Positions 61,801-64,000 of a stretch of DNA of 64,000 bases are shown here, one piece after another. Position numbers and translations under genes: made by a program. This DNA is from Uloborus plumipes (taxonomy: Eukaryota > Arthropoda > Arachnida > Araneae > Uloboridae): positions 1-64,000 of the forward strand of contig JAXGGA010001076.1 of NCBI GenBank assembly GCA_038373865.1. Direction: 5' to 3'. Every line of letters begins with the position of its first letter. The first letter of the stretch is position 1. The notes beneath the pieces were generated by a model. The model worked only from the letters and a program-made list of their open reading frames with translations. It was not told the DNA's origin and searched no databases.

Positions 61801-63193
61801 ATGTACGGGAAAGTAAGCTCGTTTAGTTCTTGACAGAACTTCTTGTTTTCTTTTACATTTTTTTCTAAAAAAGATGTATGTTTTCTTTCCTGGTGGAGAA
61901 ACAAATTTTGATGCAGAGAAGTTAGTGTAAAAAAAACATTTTAAATCTGTTAATGATATAATTCCCTTTCTGTAATAATTCATACTCTAGGAATGATTTC
62001 GTTAAAATTAAAAACTTAACTATATACTGGCTATCATAAGCTATTATTACATGATTGGTAAAAGATTCTATATTCCTTCAAGAAAATAATATTGTTGAAG
62101 AAATGGATATATAACAGTCTTGGAATTCCAATGTAATTCCCGAATTTATATGTGCGAGTGAATGCTTAGTGAACAATTTGTCTTTCCAAGGACATTGAAA
62201 ATAGCTTGCTTTTGTTAAAAAAAATAATTTTCTAAGCACTTGCTATATGCTTAATTTTGTTTAAAGTTTAACTAGCAAATCCAGATTAGTTAATAAGTAA
62301 TTATTCTCAAGTAATTTTTGTACTTTTGTAATTATAAGTTAAGTATCGAAATAGATTTATCTATTTGACTGAAATCTTTTTTTCTCTGTCTTATTTAAAA
62401 TTTCATAAGAATATGGTATTATCATTTGTTATATTTTGTTAAAGTTTATATTTGTAACCTATCAGAACAATTAACATATTTCATCATTTGACAAATCCAT
62501 ATTTCTCTGTTAAAAACCGGCAAATAACTTTAGCTTAAAGTATAAAGAAATCCAAACAAAATAAAGGACATCACATTCCTTATATTATACACTCTCTTAT
62601 TAAAACATAATAGACATTAGGAAAAGATAGCGTTGTGTTTCAAGTTCAAGCTTGTGTTTGTTTTATCTCAAGGAAGAACATTCGCTTTTGTGATCAAGTG
62701 ATTCAAAAAGTGCACATAGAGAAGTACAAGAACAAGACAGCATGCATCAAATGTTGCCCTAAAGAGCAGGGCACAGCACCCCTCCTATTGGGAACATTAA
62801 TTGACCTTAAGTTATTCTATTCTTTTATCGAAAGTTGTTTAATATGGAAAAACGGCTTTAACTTATGAATTCTTTATTTAAAAAAAACCTTCAATTATAT
62901 ATTTATGAAATGAGCTAGTTAATAAGCTAATTAACTATTAAGTGCAGTTTTTTTTTTCTTTGGCAAAATATGGGAGCTTATTAATATCAAATGTAATTCT
63001 TTCTTATAGTTTTCTAAGATGAAGGACAAACTTTATGTTGGCAAGGATGTTTCATGTCCCATTAATTTCTCGGTGAATACAGTTTTGCCAGATGATTTTT
63101 GTGTGAGAGCCATGGCCCTTTATAGTTCTCCGGAGCAGATATCAGATGTTGTGCAACGATGTGTTAATCACTCGATGGATGAGCTACGCAGAG
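22789..63193 (+). CDS. p53: p53-family transcription factor (5' part, seven exons, runs off window)
   Basis: A sequence-specific nuclear transcription factor of the p53/p63/p73 family. The joined exons give 198 codons plus one base. Residues 1-40 hold a transactivation-like motif, ETFQLIYDEF (F21, Y25, F28), matching the human QETFSDLWKLL region. Residues 41-111 are a Ser/Asn-rich linker. From residue 112 the DNA-binding domain begins: NWPGDYGFTVSF, then TKGVAWT, then CPINFSV, VRAMALY and VVQRCVNH. K132 corresponds to human K120, C153 to C141, R187 to hotspot R175, and C188 and H191 to zinc ligands C176 and H179. Introns after T137 (phase 0) and inside codon 199 (phase 1) coincide with human TP53 introns 4 and 5. 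The second half of the domain, any oligomerisation domain and any SAM domain are outside the window, so p53 versus p63/p73 type cannot be decided. The start codon has a good context (ACAATGG) three bases after an acceptor, implying an upstream leader exon. Confidence 0.93.
23234..25709. mobile_element. 2.5-kb hAT-like element in the first coding intron
   Basis: The left end AAGGATCGTACGCTCCTTAC and right end TTGAGTATGAACCCTG are diverged inverted repeats, with multiple ACTCCTTA/AACTCC copies near both ends (23245-23345 and 25628-25675). TTTTCC flanks both sides (23228-23233, 25710-25715). A similar terminus, CAGGGTTCGTACGGGTCCTT, begins at 63228. From about 23400 to 24350 it shares blocks with 33330-34150 (CGAAATTCTGTGT, TTTGCATC), suggesting a common nested element. 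Its centre is a tandem array (24319-25580). No transposase frame. Confidence 0.65.
24319..25580 (+). repeat. Tandem array, five units of about 248 bp
   Basis: The marker TCTTGTTTTT recurs at 24319, 24565, 24813, 25061 and 25312, giving spacings of 246, 248, 248 and 251. Each unit contains ATTTTCAAT, a C-rich patch, GGTATTTGCAT-type sequence, GAGTCTGCTAATATTCAAGA and GCAATGTATTGTTGGAAAAA. Units 2 and 3 are nearly identical; units 1 and 5 are most diverged. It lies inside the 23234-25709 element. Confidence 0.9.
25918..25957 (+). CDS. p53: p53 exon B: end of the transactivation motif
   Basis: A 40-bp microexon. The acceptor TTTTTTATAG ends at 25917; the donor GTAAGT begins at 25958. It completes the split Glu codon and encodes FCGLPFETVDQNS, ending in phase 0. 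Exons A and B together form the motif F21-xxx-Y25-xx-F28. Confidence 0.8.
26040..28760. repeat. Decayed dispersed and tandem repeats in the second coding intron
   Basis: Two diverged copies of a TE-like block sit at about 26050-26150 (GCAAAACTTTCCGGCTGAAG) and 26517-26640 (GCAAGACCTTCCGTCTCAGG), each with a GACGGATTTCCGTC- or GACGTATTTTCGTC-type hairpin. A further end, CAGGGATGAAAATCTTCAGC, begins near 26247. From about 27350 to 28750, phrases such as CTTTCTTAACNTTACCAGAT and GTCTAAAAT recur irregularly at 100-200-bp spacing, sometimes with C runs. The frame at 26054-26368 lies in this material and is not supported as a gene. Confidence 0.5.
28915..30829. mobile_element. 1.9-kb element with CAGTGTTCGCG ends and 5-bp duplication
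   Basis: The left end CAGTGTTCGCGCTGACC and right end GTAAACGCGAACCCTG are inverted. Subterminal GGGTCCCATGGACCC (near 28945) and GGGTCCCAGGGACCCG (near 30738) are palindromic counterparts. GATAT flanks both sides (28910-28914, 30830-30834). CAG ends with a 5-bp duplication suggest a hAT-related (hAT5-like) element. Small open frames within show no recognised transposase. Confidence 0.65.
30830..31087. other. A/T-rich stretch with Tigger-like fragments
   Basis: CCTCGGACATTCGAGACTCG near 30876 and CAGTCAACCCTCCTTTATTG near 31009 resemble decayed Tigger/pogo ends. No gene seen. Confidence 0.4.
31088..31257 (+). mobile_element. hAT-type MITE (CAGGCCCGTCATTT family), copy B
   Basis: Starts CAGGGACGTCACTT, ends AAATGACGGGCCTG, 170 bp. 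A perfect 8-bp duplication ATTCTTTA flanks it (31080-31087 and 31258-31265), which assigns the family to hAT and shows this copy is fairly recent. The interior has a G run and CACGCCCACTTATATGCCAA. Confidence 0.85.
31258..32902. other. A/T-rich intron, no gene seen
   Basis: A short imperfect inverted repeat (TATTGTGCAGGTAAC near 31476 with GTTACCTGTACAATA near 31515) may be a MITE relic. Otherwise no element or exon was recognised. Confidence 0.5.
32911..35650. mobile_element. hAT element, 2.7 kb, non-autonomous
   Basis: The ends TAGGGGTGGCCAACC and GGTTGGCCACCCCTA are inverted. The 8-bp duplication AATTAAAC is perfect (32903-32910, 35651-35658). Subterminal GTGCCACTTT and GTGCCAC occur at both ends (32937-32980 and 35588-35630). 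Most of the interior is another element nested at about 33325-34663. No transposase-length frame remains. Confidence 0.88.
33325..34663. mobile_element. Nested element with CAGGGGTGATTGTG ends
   Basis: Left CAGGGGTGATTGTGTTCCGG and right CTCACAATCACCCCTG are inverted. The flanks AAGTTAAA and GTTAAAGC share GTTAAA, a degraded 8-bp duplication. The interior resembles 23400-24350 in the first coding intron, and a lone right end sits near 15843-15893, so this is a dispersed hAT-like family. Confidence 0.65.
35659..36177. other. Intron, A/T-rich, no element recognised
   Basis: A poly-A run at 35690-35712. Nothing else supported. Confidence 0.5.
36178..36231 (+). CDS. p53: p53 exon C: linker
   Basis: A 54-bp exon between the acceptor TTATTTCCCCACTAG and the donor CAG|GTAAGA. 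It encodes 18 residues (NEMASASGALVSLGTQSQ), phase 0 at both ends, so it could be skipped without changing frame. No motif is recognised. It is placed by splice sites, open frame and position, and is less certain than the DNA-binding exons. Confidence 0.65.
36232..37392. other. Start of the 22.7-kb intron
   Basis: Near 36463 the phrase CAGGGTGTTCCGTTTTAACC looks like a transposon end, but no partner was identified. The 83-codon frame at 37131-37382 has no recognisable features. Confidence 0.45.
37393..37926. mobile_element. hAT MITE with CAGGGKTGCYCA ends
   Basis: Left CAGGGTTGCTCACAGGGG; right TTGGGGGGATGGGCACCCCTG. The flanks CACAACAC (37385-37392) and CACAACGC (37927-37934) differ at one base. 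Inside, the palindrome ATGGCGCAAGTTGCGCCAT is present twice near the left end (37423-37490), and TTTGCGCCAT faces it at the right. The core is A/T-rich. Confidence 0.82.
37935..40137. other. Intron, A/T-rich, no gene seen
   Basis: GGGGGCAACTGCCCCCTCAC and CTGTGCCCCCTCACTTTTCA (37955-38008) are probably a TE end. A candidate donor at 39530 (CCATG|GTAAGT) lacks a matching exon. Poly-A run at 39883-39906. Confidence 0.45.
40146..41778. mobile_element. hAT element, 1.6 kb, non-autonomous
   Basis: The ends CAGGGTTGGCAAAGGTGG and GGTTTTTGCCAACCCTG are inverted. The 8-bp duplication GTACATTA is perfect (40138-40145, 41779-41786). Subterminal copies of AAACCCRCCCGGGTTTTT occur at 40180-40240 and 41705-41765. 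No transposase frame. It shares the CAGGGTTGGC terminus with 51426-53797. Confidence 0.88.
41842..42349. mobile_element. piggyBac-like MITE, 508 bp
   Basis: TTAA flanks both sides (41838-41841, 42350-42353). The ends CCCATTTATGCCCA and TGGGCATAAATGGG are perfect inverted repeats. TTAA targets with CCC ends are the piggyBac signature. Near the left end AATGGGACACTTG and near the right end GTGTCCCATACACTGG form a second inverted pair. No ORF. Confidence 0.85.
42354..45828. other. Intron, no gene seen
   Basis: A Tigger-like decayed segment at about 44145-44285 has ACAGCCGACTCTCGATTTCT and TAACTCGAGGTCGCTCC. The 101-codon minus-strand frame at 44291-44596 has no recognised motif and overlaps an 81-codon frame on the other strand. 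Confidence 0.45.
45832..47611 (-). mobile_element. 1.8-kb DNA transposon with about 440-bp inverted repeats
   Basis: The ends are TAGTCCGAGAGCCAG and CTGGCTCTCGGACTA, flanked by TAA on both sides (45829-45831, 47612-47614). The terminal 15-16 bp match; the next roughly 85 bp differ between the two ends; then symmetry resumes from GTCAGCTG to CGTCATTTCCTCCCAC (inner limits about 46270 and 47175). CAGCTG or CAGCT occurs about six times along each inverted repeat. The 0.9-kb centre holds a minus-strand zinc-finger frame. The 3-bp TAA duplication hints at PIF/Harbinger, but the long repeats are unusual and the superfamily is uncertain. Confidence 0.85.
46612..46917 (-). CDS. Transposon-encoded zinc-finger-like ORF, truncated
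   Basis: 101 codons starting MSNVTPFCVFCKK. It has a C-x2-C pair (C8, C11) and, near residues 60-66, YHSECYRSF, giving H-x3-C. Such CxxC...HxxxC modules are seen at the N terminus of proteins encoded by several transposon families. It stops soon after (QYVSIFIFFPFIS) with no catalytic domain, so it is a remnant of, or an accessory to, the surrounding element. The opposite-strand frame 46751-47128 overlaps it and shows no domain. Confidence 0.5.
   Translation of the reverse strand: MSNVTPFCVFCKKTKSVSNLKSFSDENLIKCSAILSFRKTNKLSGHEAVLPTEKNNFQLYHSECYRSFTALPPKYRKIIPEDAPTARLQYVSIFIFFPFIS
47615..48700. other. Intron upstream of the THAP exon
   Basis: A/T-rich with no recognised element or exon. Confidence 0.5.
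48770..48947 (+). promoter_or_regulatory. Putative internal promoter/leader of the THAP exon
   Basis: The DNA here is richer in GC and CpG than the surrounding intron (for example GACGCGGCGTG near 48888, ACGCATGCGTGC near 48780). No TATA box is obvious. The base -3 of the ATG is A. At the start codon itself, GAACATGCCT (48944-48953) fits the p53 half-site RRRCWWGYYY exactly. A transcription start cannot be placed from sequence alone. Confidence 0.4.
48948..49316 (+). CDS. THAP zinc-finger domain exon inside the p53-family gene
   Basis: THAP domains are C2CH zinc fingers, shared with P-element transposase, that bind DNA. This exon begins MPGC and shows C4-x4-C9, YHRFP (22-26), W35, then C53-SE-H56-F57 and F62, followed by RLKKDVDPHL in the place of the usual AVPTIF box. 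The domain is therefore complete within about 86 residues. A sumoylation-type site IKQEP (K93) with an acidic tail (IDEDE) follows. Two donors fit: GAG|GTAAAC after 49307 (120 codons) and AAA|GTAAGC after 49316 (123 codons), both phase 0. Without splicing the frame stops at 49424. Downstream on this strand the next strong exons are p53 exons, the first (58913) in phase 0; a private terminal exon at 49641 is also possible. It may be an alternative first exon giving a THAP-p53 protein, or a small nested THAP gene. Confidence 0.85.
49641..49679 (+). CDS. Possible private terminal exon of a short THAP protein
   Basis: A very good acceptor (CCTTTTTCCCCCTCAG) ends at 49640. Read in phase 0 from the THAP exon it adds RLVETTFIGIAF and stops at 49677-49679. 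An AATAAA lies about 100 bp on (49777-49782). This would make a stand-alone THAP protein of about 132-135 residues. It overlaps no conserved domain and may be chance. Confidence 0.3.
   Translation, partial: RLVETTFIGIAF
49777..49782 (+). terminator. Candidate polyadenylation signal AATAAA
   Basis: The canonical hexamer lies about 100 bp after the possible THAP terminal exon. AATAAA is frequent in A/T-rich DNA, so support is weak. Confidence 0.2.
49795..49920 (+). mobile_element. hAT-type MITE (CAGGCCCGTCATTT family), copy C
   Basis: Starts CAGGCCCCTCATTT and ends AAATGACGGACCTG, 126 bp, with the G run and AAATTACACC shared with copies A and B. The flanks show no clear duplication. Confidence 0.7.
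49921..51417. other. Intron with one unassigned minus-strand frame
   Basis: On the minus strand, from about 51217 to 50819, there is an open frame of about 132 codons (113 codons from 51160) containing LAQKRGIEFVIFLIDFKYF and HPDRKINKDFETFLKGKLT. The composition looks protein-like, but no family was recognised and it lacks a standard start. It may be a transposase fragment. A G run lies at 50735-50750. Confidence 0.35.
51986..52297 (-). mobile_element. PIF/Harbinger-like MITE, copy 3, nested
   Basis: The ends GGCAGGAATTCAAGTGAAAC and inverse are flanked by TAA (51983-51985, 52298-52300). It is in the opposite orientation to copy 1, with the same GTGACGTTT and CTGACGTCA blocks. Its position within the hAT element shows it inserted later. 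Confidence 0.85.
52825..52891 (-). tRNA. tRNA-like sequence (pseudo-tRNA or SINE head)
   Basis: On the minus strand an A box (TAGTGGTTAGTG, 52868-52879) and a B box (GTTCGAATC, 52831-52839) have tRNA-like spacing, and GTGTCC...GGACAC forms a stem between them. The anticodon arm has an oversized loop and the acceptor stem is not convincing, so it is not a functional tRNA. It is probably a tRNA-derived SINE fragment. Confidence 0.5.
53149..53331 (+). repeat. 61-bp tandem triplication
   Basis: Units start TTAAGCACTGAAATGACAC at 53149, 53210 and 53271, each with GTGATAATATYACTG and TTTTGCACGTCRAATAT. Confidence 0.92.
53806..55391. other. Intron, no gene accepted
   Basis: Near 54745-54865 TTAGGGCAAACAAGAGGCC and CACTCCTGGCCCTAATT may be ends of a small MITE. 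The 163-codon frame 54979-55470 is T-rich and hydrophobic, without a domain, and runs into the piggyBac-like MITE, so it is rejected. Confidence 0.45.
55392..55614. mobile_element. piggyBac-like MITE, 223 bp
   Basis: TTAA on both sides (55388-55391, 55615-55618). The ends CCCTACACTGCAT and ATGCAGTGTAGGG are perfect inverted repeats. No ORF. Confidence 0.85.
56390..56760 (+). promoter_or_regulatory. TATA-containing, GC-richer segment: candidate third promoter
   Basis: TATAAATA lies at 56534-56541, preceded by CTCTCACCCG, in a segment with many CpG (TCTAATCGCCAACGGGCATC near 56458, GACGCGAATC near 56579). Initiation about 30 bases on would fall near 56565, just before an ATG at 56572. That ATG opens a 62-codon frame (MPRRESIFLLTRS...) ending at a donor-like GAC|GTAAAT (56757). 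Read as a leader exon spliced to 58913, translation could start at in-frame ATGs near the end of that exon, giving a p53 without transactivation region. Confidence 0.35.
56761..58912. other. Intron, A/T-rich, with a Tigger-like relic
   Basis: At 58545-58685 GTCCCCACTTAATCGGGTAA and CCCCACTTAATCGAATACCC are repeated ends of a decayed Tigger/pogo-like MITE. The minus-strand 133-codon frame 58177-58578 reads through poly-T and this repeat and is rejected. Confidence 0.5.
58913..58981 (+). CDS. p53: p53 exon D: Ser/Asn-rich linker, first shared exon
   Basis: Acceptor TTTATATTCCAG, donor ATG|GTAAGT. 23 codons (LENSNFQDDFTNENSNPSE, then MPPM), phase 0 at both ends. It can follow exon C or the THAP exon in frame. 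Two in-frame ATGs near its end could serve a short delta-N form. Confidence 0.85.
59995..60083 (+). CDS. p53: p53 exon E: linker before the DNA-binding domain
   Basis: Acceptor TTTGTTGTTCATAG, donor AG|GTATAC. It begins EQIGVSIANIQVPFEV and continues with a Ser/His-rich stretch; 29 codons plus two bases of a split Ser codon. Confidence 0.88.
60166..60244 (+). CDS. p53: p53 exon F: first strand of the DNA-binding domain
   Basis: Only 82 bp after exon E; acceptor TTTCATTTTAG, donor ACG|GTAATG. It encodes QNWPGDYGFTVSFNP and, after a short loop, TKGVAWT. This matches the start of the p53 core (human YQGSYGFRLGF and TAKSVTCT) and ends at the same Thr, in phase 0, as human exon 4. K132 aligns with the DNA-contacting, acetylated K120. 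Confidence 0.95.
60521..61090 (+). repeat. Tandem array, four units of about 147 bp
   Basis: The marker TAACTTYTGARTGAAC occurs at 60525, 60672, 60817 and 60966 (spacings 147, 145, 149). Each unit continues with CCGATTTGAAYAAACTTTTT, GAAAGATCTT-like sequence, CATTCCCRTAT and GAACAATTTTTCGTTCAA. A GTCGGTCGGTCCGTCTGTCC run precedes it, as at the 5' end of Helitron-like repeats. The minus-strand frames 60426-60731 and 60876-61061 are translations of this repeat. Confidence 0.92.
62614..62868 (+). pseudogene. p53 core-like open frame inside the intron
   Basis: An open frame of about 84 codons begins TLGKDSVVFQVQACVC and continues FISRKNIRFCDQ. The first part resembles the conserved p53-family stretch LGRNSFEVRVCACPGRDRR, with two extra residues, but the expected PGRDRR is replaced and the continuation (HIEKYKNKTACIKCCPKEQ) has no p53 match. 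It lies before the exon encoding an earlier part of the domain, so it is out of order for normal splicing. It could be a duplicated exon relic or coincidence. Confidence refers to the p53 relationship. Confidence 0.25.
63010..63193 (+). CDS. p53: p53 exon G: zinc-binding half of the core domain
   Basis: Acceptor TTCTTATAG, donor AGAG|GTATCT. 61 codons plus one base. It starts FSKMKDKLYVGKDVSCPINF and continues VRAMALYSSPEQISDVVQRC with VNHSMDELRR. C188 and H191 are the first two of four zinc ligands; R187 is the R175 equivalent. Human P177 is Val here. The phase-1 end matches human intron 5. The following exon is not in the window. Confidence 0.96.
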
Positions 63194-63227
63194 GTATCTT
63201 CTTTTTCTCTCAATTATTCAATCAATT

Positions 63228-63407
63228 CAGGGTTCGTACGGGTCCTTGAAAGTCCTTATAAGTCCTTATTTTTTTATTTAGCCTTGAAAGTGCTTAAAAG
63301 TCCTTATTTTAATGTCCCAAGTCCTTGAAAGTCCTTATTTTTACTCTGCCCTTATATATTTAAAAAACTCAGATTGCCGTTTTTCGATTAGAGCGATTTC
63401 TACACTG
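63228..63407 (+). mobile_element. hAT-like end related to the 23234-25709 element (partial)
   Basis: Begins CAGGGTTCGTACGGGTCCTT and repeats variants of GAAAGTCCTTAWAAGTCCTT four or more times to about 63350, like the AACTCCTTA repeats at 23245-23345. Another terminus-like motif (CAGGGTTGCAAGTGCGATAT) starts at 63408. The partner end is not in the window. Confidence 0.5.
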
Positions 63408-63617
63408 CAGGGTTGCAAGTGCGATATTTCCGCTTCAGCCGCACTTCCGTTCCGGGAACTCTATAGAATTAAGAGGGGGGAGGGGGATCAGCTCCGCTCC
63501 TGTTCTAGGAATCGATATCCATCGATGCAGGTGCCAAATCAGGAACACAATAGGTCAAATTTAAACAACTGATAAGAAACTGAGCTACGTTAGCCGAACG
63601 CTTACGGCTTCCCACAT

Positions 63618-63707
63618 GATGCGTCCCCCCCACCGAGTGGTCTAAGGAGTAAACACGCTCATCCCTCCTGAGAAGCGCCCCTTTGTTCCGATCCCGCACT
63701 CGCGTCC
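63618..63707 (+). tRNA. tRNA-like sequence, Leu/Ser type (SINE head or pseudo-tRNA)
   Basis: GATGCG (63618-63623) pairs with CGCGTC (63701-63706) as an acceptor stem. The A-box region ACCGAGTGGTCTAAGGAG and the B box GTTCCGATCCC (63685-63695) are in order, with a long variable region as in Leu/Ser tRNAs. The anticodon stem is distorted and the B box deviates from GTTCGAATCC. A tRNA-derived SINE is more likely than a working tRNA. Confidence 0.55.
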
Positions 63708-64000
63708 TGAACTTGCACTTGGAAATTACTCTCCCACGTGTTTGTAGTGATCAACATGAAATGTTATCGGTTTGGTCGTGATTGTCAATTTTTAGCTTTA
63801 ACATGCCTGGAAAATGCATATTTAATAAACTGTGGCTGGAGCGGGAAGAATATAAAAACTAGATTGAGACGGATAAAGATCCTCCCGAATGTGTATGACG
63901 CAATTGGATATTTCTAGCATGGGAGAATCGGCACTCAACATTTCATGTGAAAAGTAAGTTGATTTTTTATTCTTTTTAACGAAAAGCATTAGAGGAAGAA
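63708..64000. other. Right edge, intron of the p53-family gene
   Basis: No exon matching the next part of the p53 core (HLIRVEG- or YMCNSSC-like) is visible. GC-moderate sequence probably belongs to the SINE or TE material above. Confidence 0.5.

Larger units (their letters stand above)
60245..63009. other. Intron between the two DNA-binding exons
   Basis: 2765 bp with a 147-bp tandem array (60521-61090), T-rich stretches around 61315-61510, and an exon-like open frame at 62614-62868 described separately. Confidence 0.85.

Overview
This is a window of an A/T-rich, intron-rich, transposon-filled animal genome. The Helitron-like ends, the many hAT, piggyBac and Harbinger-type miniature elements and the p53 exon layout suggest an arthropod, perhaps a chelicerate such as a spider. 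That placement is inference. Bases 1-5930 contain no G at all, and 1-5428 contain only A and C. The tract most likely marks a contig end or a sequencing/consensus artefact.

The main gene is a p53-family transcription factor on the + strand, entering from about 22.8 kb and running off the right edge. Seven exons can be placed by splice sites and reading phase: 22786-22868, 25918-25957, 36178-36231, 58913-58981, 59995-60083, 60166-60244 and 63010-63193. Together they give an open frame of 198 codons plus one base: an N-terminal transactivation motif, a linker and the first half of the DNA-binding domain. The last two visible intron positions match human TP53 introns 4 and 5 in place and phase. 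The rest of the DNA-binding domain and the C terminus lie beyond 64000.

The 22.7-kb intron between the third and fourth exons holds a complete THAP zinc-finger domain (48948-49307 or 49316) on the same strand, in a locally GC-richer segment. Its possible donors are phase 0, as is the next p53 exon. The simplest striking hypothesis is an internal promoter making a THAP-p53 chimera instead of the transactivating N terminus, in the same place as the delta-N promoter of vertebrate p63/p73. A short private terminal exon for a stand-alone THAP protein (49641-49679) is a real alternative. A third start region, with a TATA box at 56534, lies 2.4 kb before the shared exons.

Most of the remainder is transposon. 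5.9-10 kb: Harbinger-like MITE, other palindromic repeats and Helitron-like elements. 11.3-11.8 kb: a chimeric MITE. 14-31 kb: several small MITEs, a 2.5-kb element with a 248-bp tandem array in the first coding intron, and a 1.9-kb element. 32.9-35.65 kb: a hAT element with another nested inside. 37.4-42.4 kb: two hAT and one piggyBac-like element. 45.8-47.6 kb: a 1.8-kb element with long terminal inverted repeats and a zinc-finger ORF remnant. 51.4-53.8 kb: a hAT element carrying a Harbinger-like MITE, a second element and a tRNA-like sequence. 60.5-61.1 kb: a 147-bp tandem array. 63.2-63.7 kb: TE ends and a tRNA-like SINE head. No rRNA, CRISPR or bacterial-type gene is present.
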